A DNA stretch of 35,040 bases from Cytidiella melzeri (taxonomy: Eukaryota; Basidiomycota; Agaricomycetes; Polyporales; Irpicaceae). Below are positions 18,485-28,997 of this stretch, piece by piece (position 1 is the stretch's first letter; every line of letters starts with the position of its first letter). The position numbers and the translations under genes were made by a program. The notes beneath the pieces are model-generated. The model saw only the letters and a program-made list of their open reading frames with translations. It was not told the DNA's origin and did not search any database. Location: the NCBI GenBank assembly GCA_022592445.1, contig JABYQR010000433.1, positions 1-35,040 on the forward strand. Direction: 5' to 3'.

Positions 18485-21400
18485 GCTCATCGTGCGCCGT
18501 CCCCCTCGCCATCTGGCCCTACTGACTCCGCGCGAGCGGTGTCCTCCCTCCTTTCCGTGCCTCCAAAGCACAATGTGGAGTATACTATGTCGCTTAGCAA
18601 CGTCCACAAAGCCTTCGCAGACGTTGGCAAACTCACAGGTCCCGATACCTGGCCGATGCGGAAATTCCGCGTCAATACTGCAATGTCAACCATTGTTGAC
18701 TTCTACAGCTACAGGGGTGGTCTGACTATCCCTCAAGAGGTCCAACGGGCCGTCTTCAACGTCCTTGCGGGACACATCGCGGACTCCGTGATGGCGAACT
18801 ATCTCAATGAGACTGCGCCTCACAGACTCATGGAGAAACTCTCCGAACGTTTTGAGCCGACCTCTACTATGTCGGACGCAAACGAAATTTTCCAACTCTT
18901 CTCCCTCCGCCGTCCTGTCCACGAAATGGACAAACTACTCGACAACGCGCACAACTTGTACTCGAAGATTCTCTCCAAGGGGATTGAGTTTCCTCAGCAC
19001 ATCTTCTACTCCGCCCTTGTCGGCATCATTCCCCCTGCCTATGCGCATACTCGCGCTAGCTACGAGGCTGGTGGCTGGTGTGCGTTCCCGTACTCCCACG
19101 GGCGAGAAGTACAACTATAACCCCATCTCTCTGAGCGTTGAGCTCCGCCGCGACTTCCATAGCTGGCGACTTGCTCATCCACTTGATCGCTCTCGGTCCA
19201 AGGGTTCGTCAACCCTTGTTCCTCGCGATAGGCCCGCTGGTGGTTCATCCGCCGTGTCGCCAGCAATCGACAAACATGTCGAACGTCCGGCAAAAGCCAC
19301 TTCCTCCGCTTGTGCGGCCGCCGCTCCTTACTCTAAGGAGAAGTCTGTCCGTGACACTTCAAAGATGAAGTGTTACAACTGCAACAAGACAGGCCACACA
19401 ACGCCTACTTGCCCTTCACTCTGGACAGAGAAGTCCAAGGAGGCGATGAAGAGGAAGGGTATCACCCGGAAGTCCGTTGCTGCTGGTGCCAAGGGCAAAG
19501 CTGCCACTGCCGCCGCTGTTGTCACTACTCCCGCCGTTGCTGGTCCGTCAACCTCTACTCCTCGTCGCAACCAGAGTGCGTGGGTGTCGGCTCTCTCTGA
19601 GTCTGACGTCACTATGCACGTGAGTACTTCGCTTACTACTACTACTTTTCCTACTCTACTTCCACTATATGCGACTTCGTCAACAGACGAGTCGGTACAT
19701 ATTCTTGATACTGGCGCGACTATACACTGTACGCCGTATCGAGACTTACTTTTCAATGTTCACTCCGTACCAACTATCGTACTAACTGTTGCCAACTCAG
19801 AACAACTAGTTTTGAAACTCGCTGGTGACATGGTACTCGAGGTGGAACAGGAAAGTGGTAAGCTTACTGAACTATTGCTAAAGAACATCTACTTCAACTC
19901 AACACTACCTTTTACTTTAATCAGCGTTGGAAAATTGGACTCTGATTATTGGTTTACGTTCTATCATGGACTCTGTACTATATACAACTCAAACTCGACT
20001 TGTGTGGCTGTTGTTAGAAAATCAAATGATTTATACACGCTATCATCAACTCGAGTGACTTCTTTAGCAAGCGTGCATAGAACTGGCATTACTCTACTTG
20101 AACTTCATAAAAACCTCGGTCATCTAAGTTACTTCATGATCAAGAAACTACTTCAAACTTCGTCAATCATTACTGATCATATAACTGACCATACTGAAAC
20201 TCCGTGCGAGGATTGCTTTAACAATATCCATCGCAATACCGTACCTAAACTTCGTTCTTCATCGTTAGCTGAAGCTTTCGGAGATCACTTTCATATCGAC
20301 ATCTTTGGGCCTCTACCCACAGCGTCGATTACTGGTAAACATAAATACTGGTTGACTATTGTTGACAATGCTACTAGATGGTTAGTACTTGCACCACTAG
20401 TTACTAAAGATGACGCCTATACTCAATGGGTCATTTTCTCTACTGAACTATTGACGCAATATGGTATTCGTGTCAAAATACTTCAAGCCAATAACGACGG
20501 TGTCTTTACCAGTAAAGCTATGACTGCTTACTTAAAAACTCAAGGAACTATACTACGTCTTACTGTACATGATACTCCTCAGCAAAACGGTGTTGCTGAG
20601 CGTGTACATCAAACTGGTATGAACTTGATTCGAGTAAACCTGCATACTGCATCTTTACCAAATCGACTATGGTGGTACGCTGCATTATACGCGATGTATG
20701 TGTACAATCGTTCTCCTCGTACTATACTTAAATAAAAAACTCCTTACTTTAAGCAATATGGCACTGATGCTAACCTTGATGGACTTCAAGTCTTCGGTCA
20801 GCCGTGCATTGTATACGACAAATATCGCACAAATAAACTAGCATCTAAGGGTAAAAGGGGAGTCTGGATAGGCTTCGCTGAACACTCTAAAGGTCACTAT
20901 GTTCACATCGGACAACGTGTCGGAGTTGAACGTAACTTGCAATTTGTTGACTCTACGATACGAATTGAAGGGGAGAAAGAACCAAATGTCGAAAAACTTA
21001 CTACTGAAAAACAACTTGAACTTGAGGACAACCCTCACATAGAACCAATGGAAATCAACGAGCCTGACCCTACTGGTCCAAGGTGTTCCAACAGAACTCC
21101 TCAACTATCGCGTAAAGCTTGTGGTCTAAACTACGACGAAGTAGACACTAACATTGCTTTCTACTTAACTGAGTTTAACGCTTACTATGCTGAGAACGTC
21201 GGTGACCCTGTCACTTTCAAAGATGTACTTAATCACCCTCTCAAAGACGATTGGTTTAAGTCTATGAAACTTGAGGTTGATACACTTGAACAACTCGGCA
21301 CTTGGGAATACTGTATCCCGCCGCCAAATGCCAACGTTACTGGTTCTTGCTTTGTCTACAAGACTAAGTACAAACATGGCAAAGTTACTAAACTCAAGTC

Positions 21401-22784
21401 AAGACTTGTTGCGCAAGGATACTCTCAGCGCAATGGTATTGATTACTATGCAAACAACTTGTTTGCTCCAGTTGCGCGCATGAGTTCTATGCGACTCATA
21501 CTTACACTTGCGGCTTCACTACACTTTGAGATTAACCAACTCGATGTTAAGTCCGCTTACTTATACGGTAAAATTAACAATGATGAAGATCTTTATCTTC
21601 GTCCGCCGCCAGGCAACTTACTGCCCAACTTGCCTAAGGGCTGGGTACTTAAACTACACAAAACTATCTATGGCCTTAAACAAGCCGGACGTCGCTGATA
21701 CAAGGTACTATGCGATATACTTTTTCAACTTGGACTTAAGCGTTCAGACTACGATAACGCTGTCTTCTACCTTTACAGGGGAGACAAACTAATACTTATA
21801 CTCGCTGTTCATGTCGACGATATTACTCTCTGTACTATCACTTCTGTTGTCGCTGAACAATTTGAGATTGCACTTAGACAACATGTCGAAGTAACAAACG
21901 GTGGTACTATCCACTGGATGCTTGGCATGGAGATCGATTACGACAAAGCCTCTGGTGTTATCAAGCTTCGTCAACGCGATTATATCCAAACCATACTTAA
22001 ACAAAACAACTTTGACCACGATCATACACGCCGTACGCCTATGATACACGAGCACAACTTAGCCCCCCGTGACTCGAAAGAACCTCGTCAGGACGCTGAA
22101 GCTATTAAACAATACATGTCTTTAGTCGGTGGTTTACAATACGTCGCTGACTGTACTCGACCAGACGTTGCATACTGCACTGGTCAACTTGCACAATACT
22201 TAGCTGACCCTTCTAAGGAACACTTTGCTGCAGCTAAACAGTGTTACCTATACTTGAAGGGAACGTGCAATTACTGGCTTGTCCTAGGAAACCAAGCAAC
22301 TACTACTAATACTTCACTTGTCGGATACGCTGATTCTGACGGTATGACTACATACGGCAATAAACCAATAATGGGCTACACCTTCACATATAATGACTCG
22401 CTTATCTCTTGGTCAAGTAAGCGTGGTTCACTCGTAACACTATCAGTCACCGAAGCCGAATTATATGCCTTAGCGCATGCGTCAACTGAAGTTATATATC
22501 TAAAAGCACTCATTGACGAACTACTTCACTTTACTATGGATCCTGTCAAGATGTATACTGACAGTGCATCAACTATTGCAATTGTTAGCTCACCTGACGA
22601 GCAACATTTGCAACGAACTGAACACTTCGAGATTCGTAAGAATTTCATCAGCGATCGTGTACTCAAGAAGTATATAACTATTCATCACATATCTTCTAAC
22701 GATCAACGTGCTGATACACTTACTAAAGCACTACCTCTCGAAAAACTCAAGCACTTCAATGAACTACTTCATATTTGTGCTTGA
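18485..22784 (+). pseudogene. Copia-1 gag (rest) and pol, with frameshift and nonsense codons
   Basis: The gag domain continues from 11209 (MSLSNVHKAFADVGKLTGPD, then YLNETAPHRLMEKLSERF). A tandem ggctggt duplication at 19066-19079 shifts the frame by +1. Then follow a CCHC knuckle CYNCNKTGHTTPTC (about 19370), protease DTGAT (GAT 19707-19709), pre-integrase motif LHKNLGHLS, and integrase with Asp in HIDIFG (20298-20300), Asn instead of Asp at 20490-20492 (QANNDG) and Glu in VAERVH (20598-20600). TAA 20733-20735 interrupts. RT follows with QLDVKSAYLYG; TGA 21696-21698 replaces the Trp expected after QAGRR; then HVDD near 21812 and RNase H up to the TGA 22782-22784. The integrase-before-RT order defines Ty1/Copia. 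The breaks and the missing Asp make it non-functional. Confidence 0.93.
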
Positions 22785-22791
22785 AGGGGAG
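22785..22791 (+). other. Copia-1 polypurine tract
   Basis: aggggag between the pol stop and the 3' LTR is the expected plus-strand primer region. Confidence 0.75.
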
Positions 22792-22963
22792 TGTTCGACT
22801 ATATCAATCAGACGCTTAATGTACAAGCGCCGTAGTTACCGTATATATGACTTACTCTGATCAATGCAACAACACGTACTTTTTTGATCCCCAACTCCCA
22901 CTGTGTGATCCCTCTCAGTTTTACTCTCTCAACACTTTCCTCTACTTTCATAGCCTTCTAACA
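22792..22963 (+). repeat. Copia-1 3' LTR
   Basis: Starts TGTTCGAC and ends TTCTAACA; gap-free match to 10517-10688. Confidence 0.93.
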
Positions 22964-22968
22964 CACAG
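22964..22968 (+). repeat. 5-bp target duplication of Copia-1 (right)
   Basis: cacag, the partner of 10512-10516. Confidence 0.9.
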
Positions 22969-24921
22969 GAATGGGGATCTGAGCCAGTTTGTATGCTCTT
23001 GACTCTTCTGCGTTGACAGCTTTCCGTCATCCTTCATCACCACAATCTCAGAGGCTTTACCTATCATATCCTTTCCTTTTCTTTTCGTGTTTGCCTTTGC
23101 CGCCGCCTCTATTTTTTTCACTTCTGCTCGAGCATGAGATGCCTCAGCAACTGACATACCCGTGGCAGAATCCATAAGAAGGCTTCTGATGGCGAAAGCT
23201 TTTGGCTTCCCGCAGTCTGTCAGCTTCGAGTCGACCGCAACCTCAACATCATTCACAGTAACTCACCAGTATTGTCCCTGTTACTCTGTCCCAAACACCT
23301 GACGCAACCTCCTCCTTCTTTGTCTTCGCTCTTGACTTTTGCTTCCACTCTCTGGCATCATCTCTATCCTTGATCTTCTTTGCCTCCTTGCGCTGTTCCC
23401 CCAGCTCTGTACCTTTGGTAACCTCTCCCGTTCCTCTTTGAGCTCTCTCGCAGTCTGCACATCATGCTCATCCTTAGTGATCATGCGAAAACCTTCAAAC
23501 TCAAGCAGTGTTCGCTTTCTGAGTCTTGATGGTTGGTTTGGCTCCCCTATCCTCATGTCAGAGCCTGGCTCACAAAGCATGGTATTGGGCTTTAGTGTGG
23601 GCTCATGACCGTGAACGTGAACGTCTGTTTCTACGTGATTGTCATGTTCTGTTGGTTGTTGCCACGACTAGAGAGATAGGTGAGCACATAACTCCAGAGA
23701 TATACTGTGACAGACGTTGACTCACCTGCCTGCAGTAATTGAGATGATCGTCGACAATGTCCAGATATTCGTGAAGTCGCAGCCGGTTGAGGGTTTTTGA
23801 AGTCCACAGCGGATTGCCAAAAAGTGCGTGGTTTATTGCATTGATAACAGTAATGCCACACGAGATGCCTTCGTCGTATGGCTGACTTGATATTGGAATG
23901 GTGCCACCTAGACCATACAAGCTGGGCTCATGCATTTCCAACCAGCACTGGAATGCTTTGGTATGTCTTTTTGGAGGAGGGTTGCCAAATGAATCTCCAT
24001 AGCTGATTTCTCTTGTACTCTTTGTAACATGGAATAGAGTCCAATGGTTACCATTGACGTGCGCAGGCAAGTAAACAGTGTCAACATCTCCGTGGTAGAG
24101 TCGAGTACCAAGATGCCTCAGTTGCGCAAACCGCTTAGTGTTGGCGTACACCTCTGGATCCTGCAGCTCACTATTACACAGTTGATTAGAGGTGTCAATC
24201 ACTCAGACTTCGGTACAGGGATGTGAAAGTCCTGGAAGGTGCAGAGACAGCAGCTGTCGGTGGTGGATCCTTCTAATAATACCATCCATGATGGCTCCGC
24301 TTAGCATACCAGGAAGTAGGAGAGATCAAACATCTTTCCTTGTGACAATCAGATCAATGTCTACTCCCCGCACGGACACATCCCAATCCAGGCATTTGAG
24401 AGTGAGCAGAGCAGTTGTTGCCGCTTGAGCTGTCTCTGTATCAGCAGCATGGTGAGTCAAGCTTGTTACATGCTCTTTTGCTGATGCCCACAGCATGCCT
24501 TCCTCTATGGCCCGGGCCTGTTGGCTCCAGTATGCAAGAGCAAACAACAGTGTCGGGACGTGGTTGTGTTGCCAGTCAAGAAAGCAGTTGTGCCCGCTGA
24601 TGACTGCACCAGGAAGCAAGTCACTCAACCAACTCAAGTACAAAGGAGCAGGTACTGATCGCGCGAGAATCTCTCCTTTGTTGATGCAGGCATTTTGTGG
24701 GCCCAAAAGAAGGGGTTGAATTTGGCTGAAACCAGAACACTGCTGTGGTAGACCATCGGAAGCCGCGCCATGCGACCGAGAAGCTTGCCTACGGAGCAAT
24801 TGGCTGGTACCACATGAGCTTCGAGCCATGCTGGAATGGCGAGGGCGCTGTCGACAGCTGGATTGTCTAAATCCATGTTTTGTGGTGTGCAGACGAGACC
24901 TGAGGCCTGAGTGGTGCACAT
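22964..24921 (-). pseudogene. N-terminal half of pogo-like gene with Ulp1-like cysteine protease region
   Basis: Starts at ATG 24921-24919 (MCTTQASGL). A Leu/Ala-rich region (VPTLLFALAYWSQQARAI) lies in a shifted frame and is followed by at least two in-frame TGA codons (near 24326 and 24205). From about 24200 to 23700 lies a C48/Ulp1-type protease core: His in VNGNHWTLFHV, Asp in SYGDSFGNPP, Gln in ISSQPYDEG and Cys in ISCGITVINA, i.e. a complete His-Asp-Gln-Cys set. An intron at 23668-23725 fits. A charged coiled-coil region follows (TARELKEERERLPK, then EAAAKANTKRKGKD). The last codons, SPF, continue in frame at 10516 across Copia-1. In Ulp1 proteins the core cleaves SUMO-like tags; its role in a transposon is unknown. 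The exact exon map is uncertain. Confidence 0.8.
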
Positions 24922-25137
24922 CCAGCTAGCAGTATTTTTCTTTAATTTTCATTTATGCTATATACAGCGCGTCTGCTGCTGCCAGGCAACAATGCTAGCA
25001 GCAATCGAGTCGCGCCTAATAGTAAGTTCAGATGTTCAAACATTGGTCACAGGTCACTGGATGCCCTGAACATCTGAAGTTTTGAACTTCCGAGAGTCAC
25101 AGTCACAAGCCGTGAACGTCAGGTCATGCTGGTACAG
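24922..25137 (-). repeat. 5' untranslated region and right TIR of pogo-like element
   Basis: No gene. The terminal 19 bp mirror the left end. A further inverted pair (gttcagatgttc near 25026 and gaacatctgaa near 25068) lies just inside, as do gtcacaggtcac and agtcacagtcac boxes. Confidence 0.75.
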
Positions 25138-25590
25138 TATGTCGTGTCTAGCCTCTACATGGTGTACTCGGGCACTTGAATTTTTTTGACGACCAATGGG
25201 CGCTTATCGTGGGACCTTCCTCGTAACCCATAAACCCCATAACCCATACCTTTTTGTGTCTACGGAGGGGTACAATGATTTGCATATTGGTTTAACGGTT
25301 GCAAGAGAAAATCTTTTGTTTGTAGTAGCCAAACACTCCTAAAAAAAGGAAATGTGTATCACAGTGACAGATTGTGACAGTGTGTGACCCGTTGTTGTTG
25401 CTCTTGCGCGAGCAAGCAAGCCGTTCTCATTGTTATCGCGGTATTCTCGAACCTCAACAATGTCGTGCTCCACAATGGCCAAGCTCTCTATCATCTGTTC
25501 TGTTCCCCCATACCAATTGGCATCGGTATGGGCTGGCCTGGCACTCTCAATCAGTACTGTGCCTGTTCAACATTGCCGACACTCCACAAG
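25138..25590. other. Region between pogo-like element and unknown gene
   Basis: Begins with the TA target copy. It contains telomere-like runs of ccca/taaacccc (25227-25250), too short and mixed to call a telomeric repeat. The frame of the downstream gene is open back to 25384, so its true start could lie here. Confidence 0.4.
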
Positions 25591-27686
25591 ATGACCAGTA
25601 GTGGTGCTTTTCATCGTGTCAACGTTGTACGGCGCATCATAGCCTCAGAAGTTCACTTCTACCAGGTGTGTACTAGCTGTGTCGCCTTGATAGCCGTTCT
25701 TAACACTGTTCCATGCAGGCTACATTTCAACACGCCGGTACAAGCAAAGACACTGTTGACAGAATTTACAAGAACACAAGACATTGGAGTAAGTGACACA
25801 TCAATTTCTTTCGCTTTTCGACCCTCTTACAGCCTCATCCAATGTCAGACCAGGAGACTCCTACTGCAGACGAGCAGTGTGCTGCTGGCCGTGTGGGCGC
25901 GGAGTTTATTCCACATGTTCCCCCAGAACAGCGCACGACATCAACCGGCATGGATGGGTACGCATTCTTTCCAAAGTCTTGTGTTTGTAGAACTCATCGA
26001 GGTTACCAGACGGTGGATTTGATCCACCAGTGTGCTATCACACATTAGACAACATACACCGCGCAAGACAGGCTGGGCTGCGGCGCCTTCTGCCAGACAA
26101 GCTACGCAATGTTATGCAAGCTATTGCCCAACGCCAGACCTTGGAGGACCAACCGGTGTCAGCTCCGGCTGCATCTCAGGTAAGCACTATGTCCCTTCTG
26201 AGCCGGTGCTTCAGCTAATGGCCTGATTCAGGCTTCCAGTGCACTAGCTGCTACTGCAATAGCCATGAGGGCTGCAAATACTGTGTCCACGTCAATGACT
26301 GCCTCCTCGCAGCAAGAAGGGCATCTTGTCATTGTTACGGTCTCATGCACTGATCCCACAAGCACAGCAAGGCCATCAACCTCAAAATCAGCACCGAAAC
26401 GACGTACCAACATGAAGAACGCTAGCATTGTGCTTGTCAGCTCCTTTCTGCTGGTAACATTCTCGAAGGAGACTTTAGGTGTGCACGAGCTTGATGAGGT
26501 GTACGCCATTGGGCCCGTCGCTGTTCCACCCTTCAAGATGCATTGGACGGGTATCAGGTATGCCTGTCCACACATGTGAATTAGCTTACATCTGACTCCT
26601 TCCAGCAAGAGCTCTGCTTCAATCATCGAACGGGAGGGCAAATTCCAACTGGCATTACATGCCATTATGAAGAAGCGAGGTGCAACCATCTATTTCAAAT
26701 ACAATCTCAACAACCTGGAAGGCTTTCGCGCGCAAAAGTGCCCCGCTGACATCGCAGCTGGGCGTGATAACACACCAAAGCCGCCGGTGCTTAGGACACA
26801 AGTACCCAACATCAATGAACTCTCCAAGCATGCTCAAGTGCGTGGCGAGGTCATCCAGCAGCTCGAGAAATTGCATGCCTGTACGGAGCACCTCGGTGAA
26901 CACAGTCAGCCTGGAGCTTGCGCAAAAACGGCAGCTGGCCATATCTGCCTAAACCTTTGGCGCAAGAGGATTTGGGCAGACGCTATCATCCCAGGCAGTG
27001 CAAGCTTGGAGCATCCCCCGCACTGCTCTGAGTTCAACGGCCAGCGCAATGGTTGTGTCAGTCTGGCAAAGCCTCGTGGCCGCACGGGACCTAATTCAGC
27101 AGTCCAACCAGCAGCACCAGCCAATGCCACCATGTTTCTCCCTCTCTTGACAACTCTTATTGGGCAACAGCACATGATGTTCACAGCGCTGATGGGCAGC
27201 AGAGTGCCAACCTCTTTTTCAGCATTGTTGGGACTCGAGTCTGCCTCGGTCGCAGGTGGGTGCTCTTTGGACAGGCCCTTGCTCCCGTTCCTTCCCCCTG
27301 CTTTGGCATCCTGTGGTTCGTTGCCTGGCTTTGCTTCGAGTATCAATGTGTTGCATGAATCTTTGCCTACATTGTCCACCATGACACCATTCCTCTCTCT
27401 GATTCCGGCTCGTCGAGATATTTTCCACTTCTTCCTTCTCACACTTCTCGAGAAGCGGAACATTGATGTTCTCGACCAAGAAGAGCTTCTTACCTCAAAC
27501 GAGATGACACCTGGTACGCTGTCATCTGTTCCAATCACGCGCCTCATGGAGATCACAAATCTGAAAGAAGGCCCTGCCTGGCAACTCGTCGACTTCGCTC
27601 ATGAATATACAGCCCGACTGAGGTTCAAGAGGCAGCATGCTTTGCCTTATAACCCCGATGATGAGTTCTGCATCTCGACTGGTTGA
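25591..27686 (+). CDS. Multi-exon gene of unknown function
   Basis: I cannot assign a function. Exons supported by in-frame splicing: 25591-25665 (MTSSGAFHRVN), intron 25666-25718; 25719-25788, intron 25789-25832; an unresolved exon around 25833-26000; exon to 26179, intron 26180-26231; 26232-26557, intron 26558-26605; and 26606 to the TGA at 27684-27686. Notable parts: a Ser/Thr/Ala-rich linker, a basic patch (SKSAPKRRTNMKN), a conserved-looking block (KSSASIIEREGKFQLALHA, then IYFKYNLNNLEGFR), a Cys/His cluster near HACTEHLGEHSQPGACAKT that might bind metal, and a C-terminal helical segment of about 75 residues after FLSLIPARRDIFHF that could be SAM-like (weak guess). It lies outside both nests and appears intact. 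It may be a host gene or belong to an unrecognised repeat family. Confidence 0.55.
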
Positions 27687-27793
27687 TTAATCTTAGCATG
27701 CTTTCAAGTTCTCGTTTAGTCAATTCTTTCTAATAGTGCATAGCTGTAATCTCTCGTTTAGATTTGTGTATATATTCCTTAGCTAATGTGTAA
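27687..27793. other. Convergent 3' intergenic space
   Basis: About 100 bp between the converging 3' ends of the unknown gene and the Tc1/IS630-like transposase. It contains two ctcgtttag copies (27711 and 27753); no terminator can be named. Confidence 0.4.
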
Positions 27794-28692
27794 CTATGAG
27801 TAACCACAGTTGGTGATCCACCCAAGTGCATCGTCTGATGTAATTGACATTGCAGCTTGGTGTATGAGCCATGGTCAGCATTCACGACAGATAGCTTCAT
27901 CCTCGTGGCAACGAAGCCATGCTTTCAGTTTACTAAAAGCCTGCTCAGCAGGATCCAGGTCGGGAGAGTATGGAGGTAGATAGATGAGACGAGCACCTAA
28001 TTCTAGTCAGCATACATGTGATTCTTAGACAATCCAGCACATACCGCACTGATGCTCAACAATGTCACGGATTTTAGCAGCATGATGAACGCTTGCTTTA
28101 TCAAGGACAACTACACTTTGCAAGCCTGGGTACTGATTGAGTTTAGGGGCCTAGAATACTAGTTAGCTGACTCGAACAGACTCAAAGAAGAGACAATACA
28201 CTTACCAGCTGCTCGTGAATAAAGCCTATAAACTTCTCTCTGTTCACCGAGCCCTCAAAGATATCAAGTGCAATAATTCCTTCGTAGTTGAAAATCAGCA
28301 GTACTGAAAAATGAACACCTTTTTCCCAAACCTCTCATTGCACACATGCTCTGCCCACCTCAGCCCAGCCCATTGTCCTCTGATTTGTGTTATCATTAAC
28401 ACCTGACTCATCCCACCAAACAAAGAATTCCATGGGAATATCCGCGTACTCCCACCCAAGTAGCTCGTAGAAGATTGTTCTGCTGAAGAGCCTCCTTTGA
28501 CAGCTTCTTGTGTGTAAGTGTAAGTCGGTGTAGTGTGCGAGAGACAGTGGCAAGGGATATATCAATGTTCTGATCTGTGAGCAAGCGGTCCTGGATTTCA
28601 TCAAGGAAGATGGCGCGGTTACTTCGTATCCATATTGTAATGGCATCAATGTCTGGTTCGGTCAGAAAACTGTCAGAGAGTAACCCGCCTCT
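27794..28692 (-). pseudogene. Tc1/IS630-like (DDE_3) transposase, 5' exon lost
   Basis: Reading down from 28692: an exon start after a cag acceptor with an upstream CTAAT branch sequence; HTH-type segment FLTEPDIDAITIWIRSN then DEIQDRLLTDQNIDISLATV; a frameshift near 28465-28445; first catalytic Asp in FFVWWDESGVNDN (about 28400); IALDIFEG segment; intron about 28150-28203; second Asp in VVVLDKASVHH; intron about 27997-28045; PPYSPDLDPAEQAFSKLKAW with the Glu. A TGA interrupts where Arg-Pro-Trp would be expected (CGA to TGA at a CpG). Stop TAG 27796-27794. The upstream exon is missing because Copia-2 starts at 28736, inside what was an intron; it should lie beyond the window's right edge. Confidence 0.85.
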
Positions 28693-28735
28693 GGAGACGG
28701 ATTAGAAATGGGAAGGCAGGACGCTGATGAGAACA
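28693..28735 (-). other. Intron 3' end of the Tc1/IS630-like gene, cut by Copia-2
   Basis: On the minus strand this reads ...cccatttctaatccgtctccag, a branch point plus acceptor, so Copia-2 appears to have landed inside an intron. gaaca (28731-28735) is the predicted left target duplication; its partner would lie outside the window. Confidence 0.55.
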
Positions 28736-28897
28736 TGATTGACGGGCCACTATATACGGACAACCCGACTTGTATAAAAGACTACGGCCTGGCACAGGGG
28801 CAACTCATTTGTTGCTCACTCCGTGCCAGGTACGACTGCTTCCCTGTATTATTATTCTATTCGTTGCTCACTCCGTGCCAGACCCGTCTGATTGACA
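28736..28897 (+). repeat. Copia-2 5' LTR
   Basis: The end, TGATTGACA at 28897, is fixed by the adjacent PBS. The start at TG 28736 is the most likely but unproven, because no second LTR is in the window. TATA-like ctatatacgg and gtataaaag occur near 28752 and 28773. A 19-bp direct repeat, gttgctcactccgtgccag, occurs twice (28811 and 28863). Confidence 0.65.
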
Positions 28898-28911
28898 GGT
28901 TATGAGCCCCG
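28898..28911 (+). other. Copia-2 primer-binding site, initiator tRNA-Met anticodon arm type
   Basis: ggttatgagccccg is identical to the first 14 nt of the Copia-1 PBS although the LTRs are unrelated. Confidence 0.8.
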
Positions 28912-28997
28912 AGTGCTAGAGTTTCATTGGATTCCACAGAAACTTTCCATCACTACCAGTACCGTTGTCTCGCACCCCTGTCTACATATAAATCATC

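Larger units (their letters stand above)
10517..22963 (+). mobile_element. Copia-1: Ty1/Copia retrotransposon, split by Gypsy-1
   Basis: 172-bp LTRs (10517-10688 and 22792-22963) bound a gag-protease-integrase-RT-RNase H polyprotein in Copia order. Without Gypsy-1 and its duplicated ccaga the element would be about 5.17 kb. The coding frame has a 7-bp duplication, two nonsense codons and a lost integrase Asp, so it is dead. LTR divergence (about 7 of 172, all transitions) makes it older than its Gypsy insertion. Confidence 0.95.
8080..25137 (-). mobile_element. Pogo-like DNA transposon with Ulp1-protease region, split by nested insertions
   Basis: The ends are inverted repeats. The left end reads CTGTACCGGCATGACCTGA inward from 8080. 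The right end, on the minus strand from 25137, reads CTGTACCAGCATGACCTGA. Both are flanked by TA (8078-8079 and 25138-25139), the target duplication of the Tc1/mariner/pogo superfamily. The single minus-strand gene starts at about 24921 and ends at 8414. Removing Copia-1 (12,447 bp plus 5-bp TSD) and the LINE piece (360 bp plus 10-bp TSD) leaves about 4.2 kb. Element identity rests on the DDE_1-type core in the gene. Confidence 0.85.

Noticed and set aside
24326..24919. 197-codon minus-strand frame as an independent gene
   Set aside because: It is one register of the broken pogo-like gene; its frame is joined to neighbouring registers by indels or introns.
25227..25250. Telomere-like ccca/taaacccc repeats (also ggttagggttagg at 33158-33171)
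   Set aside because: Only two or three imperfect units each, one of them inside an LTR; not evidence of a chromosome end.
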